DNA of 64,000 nt from Pontederia crassipes (lineage: Eukaryota; Streptophyta; Magnoliopsida; Commelinales; Pontederiaceae). The notes below the pieces were generated by a model. It was not told where the DNA came from and ran no database searches. It saw only the letters and a list, made by a program, of their open reading frames with translations. The translations under genes were made by a program, and so were the position numbers. Each line of letters starts with the position of its first letter. Position 1 is the stretch's first letter. The DNA is taken from contig CM060188.1 of the NCBI GenBank assembly GCA_030549335.1, positions 45,225,696 through 45,289,695 of the forward strand. The letters run 5' to 3'. Shown here in pieces: positions 1-9,311 of the stretch.

Positions 1-1
1 T

Positions 2-366
2 CTTGCCACGGGAAGAACGTTGATTGGTGTTCAATAAGGAAAAATAACATTAAGAATAAATGACGAAGACTTATCATTCAATATTGGACAAGTTTTGAAA
101 TATCCAATTGATAATTCTTCTTGTTTTGCAATTGATATTTTTTATGAACATGGCAGGGACAATATCGATGAGATAGTGGAGACCCAGATGAAGGATGCTA
201 AAAATGAGGAATTGGAGGAAGAATTAATGAATGAAGATTCTAGTATAGAGGAGTTAGAAGAAGCAGATTTGCCACCCCCTATTCCTGAACTCAAAACCTT
301 ACCTGTGCATCTTAAATATTATTTTTTAGAAACTAATAAGTTCTCTGTAATTGTGTCTTCATCATG
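2..366 (+). pseudogene. E1 gag-pol: protease C-terminal tail and linker
   Basis: The frame starting at base 2 reads LATGRTL, the conserved end of the retropepsin domain of Athila polyproteins, whose catalytic aspartate would lie just upstream of the window. An in-frame TAA at 35-37 breaks it. The frame then stays open from 95 to 366 and gives an acidic linker rich in Glu between protease and reverse transcriptase, with a PPIPELK stretch near residue 65 that often precedes the RT in this family. Reverse transcriptase follows in another frame, so at least one frameshift separates them. Confidence 0.75.
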
Positions 367-1750
367 ACAGAAGAAATGGAGAACATGTTACTTGAAGTAC
401 TCCGCAAACACAGAAAGGCTATAGCTTGGAGCATAACAGATATCAAGGGAATTTCCCCTTCTATCTGCATGCACAATATTTTGATGGAAGAAAACAGCAA
501 ACCTGTAACCCAATTTCAAAGGAGACTTAATCCAATGTTGAAGGAAGTAGTGTACAAGGAAGTTGTTAAGCAACTAGATGCAGAGATTATCTACTCTATC
601 TTTGATTGTAGCTGGACTAGTCCGGTACAAGTGGTTCCCGAGAAAGGTGGGATGACGGTTATAACGAACGCACAAAACGAGCTCATTTCCACAAGCACAA
701 TTACTGGCTGGAGGGTATGTATCGATTACTGAAAGTTAAATGATGCTACCCGTAAAGACCACTTTCCACTTCCATTTCTTGATCAAATGTTAGAAAGAGT
801 TTCTGGTTATAAATATTACTACTTTTGCAGGGATTAATCCAATGTTGAAGGAAGTAGTGTACAAGGAAGTTGTTAAGCTACTAGATGCAGGGATTATCTA
901 CCATATCTTTGATTGTAGCTGGACTAGTCCGGTACAAGTGGTTCCCAAGAAAGGTGGGATGACGGTTATAACGAACGCACAAAACGAGCTCATTTCCACA
1001 AGCACAATTACTGGCTGGAGGGTATGTATCGATTACCGAAAGTTAAATGATGCTACCCGTAAAGACCACTTTCCACTTCCATTTCTTGATCAAATGTTAG
1101 AAAGAGTTTCTGGTTATAAATATTACTACTTTTTGGACGGATATTCTGGTTATAACCAAATTGCAGTGGCTCCTGAAGATCAAGAAAAAACAACTTTTAC
1201 ATGTCCTTATGATACTTATGCTTATCGCAGAATGCCATTTGGATTATGTAATGCCCCTGCAACATTCCAAAGATGCATGATGGTCATATTTTCAGATATG
1301 AATGAGAGGATCTTAGAAATCTTCATGGATGACTTTACCCTTTTTGGAGAATCATTTGATGACTGTTTGTCAAATCTATCTCAAGTACTTCAAAGATGTG
1401 AAGATACTAACCTTTCTTTGAACTGGAAAAAGTGTCATTTTATGGTGTAGGAAGGAATAGTACTCGCGCACAAAATCTCTCAACAAGGTATAGAGGTTGA
1501 TATGGCCAAGGTAAAGGTGATAGCAGACTTACCACCCCCAACTTCGATCAAGGGTGTGAGAAGTTTCTTAGGACATGCATGATTTTACAGATGCTTTATA
1601 AAAGACTTCTCCAAAATAGCTAAACCTCTAACCACCTTACTTTCTAAAGATGTTAAATTCGATTTTGATGATGATTGCTTAAATGCCTTTAATATCTTGA
1701 AACAGAAGCTAATCTCTGCACCTGTGGTAGTAGGACTGGAGTCTGCCGTT
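364..1750 (+). pseudogene. E1 reverse transcriptase, disrupted
   Basis: Polymerase copying element RNA into DNA. The intact-looking stretch 842-1450 shows IDYRKLN, FPLPFLDQ, LDGYSGYNQI, YRRMPFGLCNAPATFQ and the catalytic FMDDF box near 1324-1338, all standard Ty3/gypsy RT motifs. The upstream part (364-732) repeats the N-terminal segment because of an internal tandem duplication and ends in TGA at 730-732. TAG at 1448-1450 and TGA near 1580 break the thumb and connection region, which can still be followed to about 1750. At least two frame changes are needed to read it through, so it is not functional. Confidence 0.9.
527..1140 (+). repeat. 307-bp tandem duplication inside E1 RT
   Basis: Bases from about 527 to 826 recur from about 834 to 1133 with an offset of 307. 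By eye there are about six substitutions. The two copies are separated by a 7-base filler, GCAGGGA, at about 827-833. The first copy has TGA where the second has CGA (730 versus 1037), so the first copy has taken a C-to-T hit since duplication, or lost constraint. Confidence 0.92.
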
Positions 1751-2216
1751 TGAATTGATGTGCGATGCCAGTGATGGAGCAATCGGGGCTGTGCTTGGAC
1801 AAAGAAAGGAGAAAGTTTTCTATGTTATTCATTATGCAAGTAGAACGCTGAATCCAGCACAATTGAATTATGCCACAACAGAGAAGGAATTCTTAGCTGT
1901 CATCTATGCTTTTGATAAATTTCGATCCTATTTAATCTGTTCCAAGGTGATTGTGTATACAGATCATGTAGCAATTCACCATTTAATGGAGAAGAAAGAA
2001 GCCAAACCCAGACTGTTGCGTTGGATACTATTACTACAGGAATTTGATGTTGAAGTGAAGGATAAGAAAGGATCAGAAAACTTGGTGGCAAATCACTTAT
2101 CACGTTTGGAACCACCTCTAGAAGAGGAGGGAGACATCCTAGAAGAATTTCCCGATGAAAGGATGTTTACAATGGAAACATTATTCAAGGTAAAACTTTT
2201 TGATCAAATTCCCTGA
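1751..2216 (+). pseudogene. E1 RNase H domain
   Basis: Retroviral-type RNase H that removes the RNA strand after reverse transcription. The open frame 1755-2216 starts inside the domain at [15 protein letters not shown] (first catalytic Asp region), continues with [21 protein letters not shown] (catalytic Glu) and [11 protein letters not shown] (TDH motif), and ends in the [11 protein letters not shown] boundary to integrase. The upstream edge needs a frameshift at about 1745-1755. TGA at 2214-2216 stops the frame before the integrase zinc finger. Confidence 0.88.
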
Positions 2217-3491
2217 TTTGCTGATATTGCTAATTACCTTGCAGAGAAATGGATACCAAAGAATATGACAAAGCAGCAAAAAGCCAAGTTCTTTTCTGAC
2301 CTCAAATATTACATATGGGAGGAGCCCATACTTTTCCGAGTATGTGCTGATAATATCATCAGGAGATGTGTACCTGAAGATGAAATACAAAGCATCCTAT
2401 ATCACTGTCACGACAGAGAAGCAGGAGGACACTTTGGTCCAAATAGGACAGCCGCCAAAGTTCTGCAATGTGGATTCTATTGGCCCACCATATTCAAGGA
2501 TGCACAAGCCTACTGCAAATCGTGTGACAAGTGTCAATGAATGGGTAACATTTCTTGACATAACGAAATGCCTCTGAATAATATATTAATTTGTGATATT
2601 TTTGATGTTTGGAGGATAAATTTTATGGGACCATTTCCTAAGTCTATGAACAATGAGTATATCCTAGTAGCCGTAGACTATGTATCTAAATGGGTTGAGG
2701 CCATAGCTACCCCCACAAATGATGCAAGAGTGGTGGTAAAATTCTTAAAGAAAAATATTTTCACTCGTTTTGGTACTCCTAGGACAATTATAAGTGATAA
2801 CAACACTCATTTCTGCAATAAGTTGTTCTCAGGTCTTTTGCAAAAATATGATGTTACTCACAAGGTTAGCACGCCCTATCATGCCCAGACCAGTGGACAA
2901 GTAGAAATTTCTAACAGAGAATTGAAAAGGATATTAGAGAAATATGTGAATGCATCTAGGAAAGATTGATCCTTAAAACTAGACGATATGGGCATACATG
3001 AGAGCATTTAAAACTTCTATAGGTATGTCCCCATATAGATTAGTGTTTGGAAAAGCATGCCATCTCCCTGTAGAACTGGAACATAAAGCATATTAGGCTA
3101 CTAAATTTCTTAACTTCGATATGAAATCCATTGGTGAAGACAGGTTGTTGAAGTTGAACGAACTTGAAGAAATTTGGAAAATGGCTTATGAAAATGCCAA
3201 GCTATACAAAGCAAGAACGAAGAGAATTCATGATAAGAATATCCTTTTAAAGAATTTATCCCAAGCCAACACGTTCTTTTATATAATAGCAGATTAAGGC
3301 TTTTTCCAGGAAAATTAAAATCTCGATGGACAGGTCTCTTCAGAGTGGTCCAGGTATTTCCGTATGGAACCATTGAAGTTCAACCACTATCAGGAGGTAA
3401 TTCTTTTAAGGTAAACGGTCAACGTCTCAAGCATTACATAGGAGGTAAGGGTAAAAAGGAAGACCACTCAGTGCCCTTATTAGACCCTTGA
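2217..3491 (+). pseudogene. E1 integrase, disrupted
   Basis: Integrase joins element DNA to the chromosome. The HHCC zinc-binding module is seen at 2400-2540 (ends CDKCQ). The catalytic core at about 2610-2970 shows [17 protein letters not shown] (first Asp), [11 protein letters not shown] (second Asp) and [12 protein letters not shown] (Glu). The C-terminal part with KLKSRWTG and VNGQRLKHY runs to TGA at 3489-3491. Stops at about 2538 and 2967 and frame changes between 2970 and 3290 break it. Two of the stops lie where relatives carry Arg, consistent with CGA to TGA changes. No chromodomain is visible, as expected for Athila. Confidence 0.87.
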
Positions 3492-3580
3492 AGATGAAAA
3501 GGCAAAAGTCAAGCTAACGACTATAACTTAGAACTACACTGTCGAGTTTTCAGTTAGATTAAATTTGTTGTTTCAGAAAT
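3492..3580 (+). promoter_or_regulatory. E1 conserved post-pol motif with splice-acceptor-like site
   Basis: Right after the pol stop comes AGTCAAGCTAACGACTATAA, a motif also present in E2 (about 8945) and in E3 on the minus strand (about 30522-30545). It is followed by a T-rich run ending TTTCAG at 3571-3576 and an ATG at 3579. Athila env-like ORFs are thought to be expressed from spliced RNA; the TTTCAG site would suit as acceptor, but no donor can be tested here. Confidence 0.5.
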
Positions 3581-3586
3581 GTCTGC

Positions 3587-3795
3587 CACGGCCGTGCCTC
3601 ACCATGTCACGGCCGTGCAGACACTAGAAGCAATCCCTTCGCATGATCGTACTTCAACAGGTTCTATCACGACCGTGCAGAAAATTTCACGGCCGTGCCC
3701 CACTTCCATACAAGATCAACACGTGGCGACCATCCAGCAGCGCCACCAAATAAAAAAAATGCGCGCGTGCCCTAAAGGCACGGCCGTCCTGTTCG
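3587..3795 (+). repeat. E1 cluster of CACGGCCGTG palindromes, upstream of env-like ORF
   Basis: Perfect CACGGCCGTG occurs at 3587-3596 and 3608-3617, with one-base variants at about 3668 and 3690 and a partial copy near 3780. A further set (cacggccgtg, catggccgtg) lies at 4290-4405, on both sides of the GC-rich leader. The surrounding element is AT-rich, so these CG-rich palindromes stand out. Confidence 0.85.
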
Positions 3796-3804
3796 ACCAA
3801 TAGA

Positions 3805-4285
3805 GGAAGCGCCGTTTGCCACTTCTCTCCACCGAAGAATCGCCGTCGCCGCCACTTCTTCACCGAAGATTGACCGCCGCAGCTATGCCGCCGCCAATCT
3901 CCGATCCAGGCTCTGCCGCCAACGCCATTCGCCTCATCGACAGATGCGCCACCTCCAGCGCAGTTCGCCCTTTTCTCTACTGAAGATCCACCGCCTCGGT
4001 CGCCGCCGCCTCTTCACCGACCGTCGGTGGATCATCCGTTCCCCCATCACCAGCGATCGTCGTCCGCAGCACGGCTCCGACATAGGCACCGCCGCCAGCG
4101 CCATTCGCACCGCCGCCAACGCCGTCGCCGCCGCCTAATCCCCATCGACCATCGATCATCAGGTAGAGCGGCCCCGATCCTGACGCCCCGACGATCAGAA
4201 ATCAACCGAAGCTCCTCCGCCTCCTTCCTCCACAGAGTCGCCGCCGCCTCTTCACCAGCTGTCGACTACCGGAGGTGATCGTTAG
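3805..4285 (+). other. E1 GC-rich leader before env-like ORF
   Basis: A block of about 480 bases rich in CCGCCGCC and CGTCGCC. All frames on both strands stay open for 60-80 codons and give Arg/Pro/Ala/Ser-rich peptides, which is an effect of composition rather than evidence for coding. A similar block precedes the env-like region of copia element C1 (23530-24180), and a weaker one occurs in E2 (11380-11710). Confidence 0.6.
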
Positions 4286-4426
4286 TGTGCACGGCCGTGG
4301 TTCTTCAATAAGCCGCTGTATTCACGCGCATGGCCGTGCTTCTCCATTGCAGCAAGCCGTGACCACAGAGCACGGCCGTGACCCTACACAGCATGGCCGT
4401 GACAGTGTGCTTTTCTTGGAGCGCGA

Positions 4427-5622
4427 ATGTCGGCACCTGTACCTAAACGGAAATGGTCGGTGAGCCGTCCTCCGCGGAGGCCACAGACAGTACAAGAAGA
4501 ACCTCCTCTGCCTGAATTGATACCACAACCCCCTCGCCTTCAGTTTCGAGATGCTGAACAACGAAAAAGGTTTGATACGCTAAAAACACTTGGTATCAGC
4601 GTCACTAGGTTTCTGCATATGGAGTCAATGGAAGAATTTTTATTGAAGGATGATGTGCTGCTCATGTTTGACAATATTGGATTGCAACACTTTGCCATGA
4701 GCTATTGGTTTACATACGAAAGGTTAACACTTGAGTTTCTTTCCTCATTTTCGACTAACAAGGATTATTCAGTTATCACTTTTAGAATGCACAATAGCGA
4801 ATTCAGGTTGTCAAAGGAGGAATTCTACAACATTTATCATTTTCCCTTGGATGGCCTTAAGAAACAACGTGCCGATTTCGACTGTAAGGAGTTTTGGAAG
4901 GATATCACGGGAGAAGTTGTGTTTCCAGGGCAAACAACTAAAAGCACGTTAATCCAAAATCCTATTCTGAGATACGTACACCGCTTTCTTTCATGTGGGT
5001 TATTTCCTCAAGCTAATAGTGAAGGTGCGGTCACTCAACTCCAGTTATACATTATATGGGCCATGTTAAATAATGTTGTGGTGGATATTGGTGATCAATT
5101 AATTAGGCATTTTCAGAAAAATGCAATTAGAGTCTGTGGCAATATTACTGTAGGCGGCTTGATAACTCCTATTGCCCAACATTTTCATATTGATTTGGAG
5201 CAGGACATTCAAATTCCGGGATGTATATTTCTGAACAGATATGCACTGAGTGCCATGCAATTAGTTGTTCATGATAGTGATCAAAAGGCAAATGTGTTCA
5301 AGTTCGATAACATTTCTATACGTATACCTTCTGTTGATATTGACCGACTCACAGCCTTTAATCACGATAACTGGTTGTTCTTCTCGGCCCAAGGGGCAGC
5401 ACCACAGGCCCCACCTGCTAGGACACATGACGTCGAGGCAGGCCTTCCCGTACTTCACCACCAGCACAGATGGAGTCAAACACTGCTCAGTCGTCGTCAG
5501 CATATGACCTTAATGCTATCTATGATCTTCTTTCTATTATGCAGGGACAGACTACTGACTTGGCCGCCGAGCATCGAGAGACTGCACGTATGACTCGTCA
5601 GATGTACGCGTATCATCTCAGC
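4427..5622 (+). CDS. E1 env-like ORF, ATHILA ORF-1 family
   Basis: The open frame runs from ATG 4427 for 388 codons to 5593. Residues about 20-300 carry family hallmarks: RFDTLKTLGI, SYWFTYERLTLEFLSSF, FRLSKEEFYNIYHFP, DCKEFWKDITG, NPILRYVHRFLSCGLF and a later LIRHF-GGLITPIA stretch. The protein's function is unknown; in Athila elements it occupies the position of a retroviral env gene. I see no convincing signal peptide or transmembrane helix. Near 5420-5460 the sensible frame shifts: a neighbouring frame reads on through a MESNTAQSSSAYDLNAIYDL stretch and heptad-like residues to a stop at about 5623. This ORF is the best preserved in E1, although pol is broken. Confidence 0.8.
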
Positions 5623-5766
5623 TAGGGACACTTGGCACCTTCCCCGCCTGCATCACCTCCAGAAGACTAGTACTTGGTCGTTTCTTTTCTTTTATTTTAT
5701 ATTTTCCCACTTATTTTCCTTTTCTTTTAGCATGTTTAGCCGAACACTAGGGCAGTGTCTGGTTCT

Positions 5767-5780
5767 AGCTTGGGGGAATT
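5767..5780 (+). other. E1 internal polypurine-tract-like motif
   Basis: AGCTTGGGGGAATT follows a gcagtgtctggttct context. The same GGGACAGTGT...AAGCTTGGGGGAGTT context occurs in E2 (about 12248), E3 (27633-27647, minus), E4 (46449) and E5 (about 59213). It resembles the primer tract next to the 3' LTR and may prime plus-strand synthesis internally, as reported for Athila relatives. Confidence 0.65.
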
Positions 5781-6119
5781 TCATGCACTTTTATGAAAAC
5801 CTTTTGCACATTAGTTGTGACCCTTTTTGCGTACTAGATATGTGATAAACTCAATGTTGTGGTCAGTGCATCATTTCTCTAATGTTACATATTTCATTGT
5901 CTTAAAGTTCAGTGTCAGGGCATTGCTTATCTTATGAAATTTCAATTATTGTTCTTTTTATCAGTTATCACCAGATTATTGGAAAATGGTAAGAGTTTGT
6001 TGCCGAGCAAATGAATCTACTCTTTAATTTGCACTTCTAAAATTATCTACTATGATATGACTCTTGATTATACTTGTATCTTTCTTGAAGCATAAAATCT
6101 TTTGGAGCTTATAATTATG

Positions 6120-6318
6120 TTAATTAATTTTAATGTGAAAGTGAAAATGAAAAGAGGGCTAGTTGAGCCCCAACAGTTAAGTGAAAAGTATAAAGTATCC
6201 TCTGGAATCTTGGTGTCTGGGTGATTAGATCCGTAGGGGATTCTTGTCTAGCGACCTAAGGGCATCTGCTCTGGGATCCGTCAGTCGAAAGCCCGTTACA
6301 TGGACTACTTTGTGCAAT
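6120..6318 (+). ncRNA. E1 conserved 3' block with small hairpin
   Basis: The hairpin GGGCT-AGTTG-AGCCC lies at 6156-6170. A conserved stretch follows at about 6195-6318 with the core GACCTAAGGGCATCTGCTCT. Both parts recur in E2, E3 and E5 at similar positions upstream of the 3' LTR. The role is unknown; a structured RNA signal (packaging, export or polyadenylation) is an inference. No long ORF covers both parts in E1. Confidence 0.5.
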
Positions 6319-6630
6319 ATGGAGGATTACTAAATTCTTAAAATGAAAAGAAAAATTCTTAATGCTGAAATATGAAATGATAATAGTATGAAAATAAGCT
6401 CCTTAAAGATTTGTGGTTCAATATTGATACTTTTATGAGATGATTGAATATTGTATGTAAATAATGTAGGGAGGATGGTTAAAGGTTGAGAATTTTGTAA
6501 GGCTGGGCTTGGTTTGAGAAAAGATAATCTGGTGATGGCTGTGTAAAAGAGCAATAGGAGAAAAGTATTAGATATCGCAATGGAGCGAGGGCTTGTCTGA
6601 CAAAATTGCTTGAGGACAAGCAAAATATCT

Positions 6631-6644
6631 AGCTTGGGAGAATT
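6631..6644 (+). other. E1 polypurine tract
   Basis: AGCTTGGGAGAATT lies directly before the LTR start TGATGCA, with the family context gaggacaagcaaa upstream. This is the expected plus-strand primer site. Confidence 0.85.
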
Positions 6645-8072
6645 TGATGCATAGAATTCATGCATAATCTTTAGGCCAAGTTATTCTAACTTTAAGAGTG
6701 TTTTATGATTTAAAGTGGAAAAAGTAGTATAAATATAGATAAATTCCCAAAAGATGTACTACTACCTAAACTTGATTGAATTTATGATAGGGAATGGAAG
6801 TACGTTGAATTTTGGACGGAAAAGTCATGGGAAACAAGTTTTTGCAGCTATCACGGCCGTGCCAATAGATGTTACGCCCGTGCAATGAAGAGCGGAATTC
6901 AATCTTTCTGTCACGGCCGTGCGGATGAATTTCACGCCCGTGTAAATCGGAGGCTTGGAACTGACATTCTGTCACGCCCATGCAGAAATGATCATGGCCG
7001 TGCGAATTGAAGGAACTGGCGTTCTGTCACGACCGTGCGGTATGTCGTCACGCCCGTGTTGCGAAAGACCAGAAATTGATGTTCTGTCACGGCCGTGTCA
7101 CATGATCTTCACGGCCTTGATGACAGTTCTGTTAGGCAGTTTTAAGACATTTTTATCCATCTTTTTTTATAAGATTTCGGGTTGTTGAGCCATGTTACGG
7201 GAAAAACTATTTAAGAAGACCCCAAATCAATTGGAAGAACATCTTTGGAGTGCAAAATTCAAAAGTTGAAGGCTTGGTGAAGGAGATCCAGAGGCTACAA
7301 CGAAGTTCTGCCAGAAACTCGAGAGAGGATGGTAGCATTTCTTCTTGTTCTCTTTTCTTTTCCTGAAACATTATTTGGATTGATGTACTCTAGTTTATTA
7401 GAGTAGTTCTTTAGGATTTTCTTGATTGAACCATATTCTTTATAAATTCTTTGTACAATTAGTTGATGGATCAATAGCATGTTTGAAGATTTGATTAATT
7501 TTTACCTGAGATTTATTCTTTTGAATCTTTTGATTATCTGAAAAGAAGTCTTTAGCTAGAGTTTTTCTCTAATTTTTCTCTTACATGTCATAATTGGGAA
7601 AATCGCAAAAGACCCAATTGTGTTGTTGCTAAGGTGACTTGAGAAAGCCCTTAACTTTATATTCCAATTGAATGCGTTTTGAGATTGAATAGATTAGATT
7701 AAAAACCGAAAGGATTATTCTCTTTTATTGATCTCAAAATAGGGTTTAAAGCCTGAAATATCGATTAAATCAAATTGGAAATTTTACTTTATTAATTCAT
7801 CATCTTTTGTCTAGAATTTATATGTGAGTAGCGGTATTAATCATGATAAGTTCTATTCATCAAATCTATACTTTTAAACTCCATTGATCATATTCTTATA
7901 TTTTTATTAATTATTCAACTTATTTTTACATTAAATAATTTATTCATCTTTTCTCAAGTTATAAGCAAGAGAAGTTATTAATTATTTCTTGTCCTCATGG
8001 GAACGATACTTTATACTCATTATTTTATTACTTGAGCGACTAGTGCACTTGCTATCAATTCTACATGCATCA
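6645..8072 (+). repeat. E1 3' LTR
   Basis: A 1428-bp LTR with ends TGATGCATAG...CATGCATCA. The U3 part (6850-7120) holds about ten copies or variants of the CACGGCCGTG palindrome, often as alternating cacggccgtg and cacgcccgtg. The 3' end has the acttgagcgactagtgcac sequence that also closes the LTRs of E2 and E3, so the U5 end is shared across these families. Confidence 0.88.
7209..7216 (+). promoter_or_regulatory. TATA-like box in E1 LTR
   Basis: TATTTAAG lies about 90 bases downstream of the palindrome cluster, at the place where the sister LTRs have CTATAAATAG. It probably marks the U3/R promoter. Confidence 0.5.
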
Positions 8073-8936
8073 ATGATGTGTCAACTTATTACAACAACTG
8101 AAAGGAAGCTTCAAATGCAAGATCAACATATTCAAAATTTGGCTGCTCGATTAACACAAATCCATAAGCAAATCGAAGCAGACGACTCTCTTCGACTCTT
8201 TGACAAAGAGCTCAAGTTTGATGCGCCGGAAGCAAAGTTGCATGCATTAGAAAGTCAAGTTGCGCAACTAACTTCTCAAAGTGCTGAATCTCCAAAGCAT
8301 ATCGACGAGAGCCCAACAATCATCATATGCCCATGCCACTGTCAAAGAAGAGGGCACCCAAGATCAAAGTCTTTAGCAAGGACAACAACTACATAATGAC
8401 GTATCAAGGAGACAAGTGCATATTTCATAAAAGATGGACAAGTTCGAAGGAGGAGCTCGCCTTCGGAGGTCCCTACTACTCAAACTTTATCTCCAGCAGC
8501 GACTTCATTACCATCAACATCAGCGGCTACAGCTTTACAAATTCAGAAATCACCAAGGGGGCAAAGGATATCACTGACATCAATAGAGACATCTCCGACT
8601 AATACACAACAATGAGAAATTAAAGGGGAGGGAAGTACATCACCGATTTCAAATGCACCAACCACATCAAAGCAATGGAGGTAAAAAAATAACTCATCCA
8701 CCCATGATAACCAACAGCTTAAAACACAACTCCAATCTAAGAAAGCTGTTGTGCTTGATGAACCTCCACCACCGGATGATGATACAATCATGGAGACGTT
8801 GGGCGTCACCCTCATTTGCTGAGTCTCATCACCAAAAGCATTAATGATCACATCCAATAACCCCGATGAGATTGTTCCCTAATTGTATATTTATTTATAT
8901 TATCTTAATCCATCATCGTATTTAGTCTTAGCATGC
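8073..8936 (+). pseudogene. Unassigned coding-like remnant, coiled-coil then Ser/Thr/Pro-rich
   Basis: After the E1 LTR, the frame open to 8396 gives about 100 residues with heptad-like spacing of hydrophobics (QHIQNLAARLTQIHKQIEA, later LHALESQVAQLTSQ), so a coiled coil is likely. After a frame change the sequence becomes Ser/Thr/Pro-rich (about 8430-8620). A further frame ends with a DEPPPPDDDTIMETL stretch at about 8757-8800. I do not recognise the family. It could be the 3' end of an unusual polyprotein of E2 or a fragment of a third element. No start or intact ORF can be defined. Confidence 0.4.
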
Positions 8937-8939
8937 CTA

Positions 8940-9311
8940 TCATAGTCAAGCTAATGACTCTAAATTAGAACTACTCTTTTACCCTAAACTTTTAGTTTAA
9001 ATTTTATTTTTCATCTGATTATATTAGTTTTTTTCTTTACTTAATTTAGTTTATGAACTTCTTTATTTTTATCTCTATTAGGTGTTTTTATTTTTATTTT
9101 GAACTAAACATCCAAAAAAGTCACGGGTCATTAATGCCTATCATTTTTATTTTTTTCTTTACTTAAATTTTTATTTTTATTTTTATTGCAGGTCTAACTT
9201 TAAAAAAAAAGAAAGAGATGGTCACGGGTCATTATTTACATATCACGGGTCGTTATTTTCTTGTCACATGCGTTATATCCAACTTTCACTGGGCGTTACC
9301 TAAAGTGACGG
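8940..9311 (+). other. E2 post-pol spacer, left part
   Basis: AT-rich sequence after the conserved post-pol motif, with a T-rich run ending TTTATTGCAG at about 9182-9192 that resembles a splice acceptor. TCACGGGTCATTA-type motifs follow (9120-9300). These motifs continue on the far side of the solo LTR at 10890, showing that the two flanks were once continuous. Confidence 0.6.

Larger units (their letters stand above)
1..8072 (+). mobile_element. Athila-type Ty3/gypsy element E1 (3' part)
   Basis: Order read on the plus strand: protease tail, reverse transcriptase, RNase H, integrase, post-pol spacer with palindromes, GC-rich leader, ATHILA-type env-like ORF, internal polypurine tract, conserved 3' block, second polypurine tract, 3' LTR. 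This is the order known for Athila elements. Gag, primer site and 5' LTR lie outside the window. Pol carries several stops and frameshifts plus a tandem duplication, so the copy is not autonomous. The LTR has TGATGCA...TGCATCA ends, which fixes the right boundary; the target-site duplication cannot be tested because the left end is missing. Confidence 0.9.

Noticed and set aside
3934-4159. ORFs on the minus strand opposite the GC-rich leader of E1
   Set aside because: All frames are open because of GC-rich CCG repeats; the peptides are low-complexity Arg/Gly/Ala and match nothing.
8543-8857. 104-codon minus-strand ORF
   Set aside because: Antisense shadow of the Ser/Thr/Pro-rich plus-strand frames; no motif.
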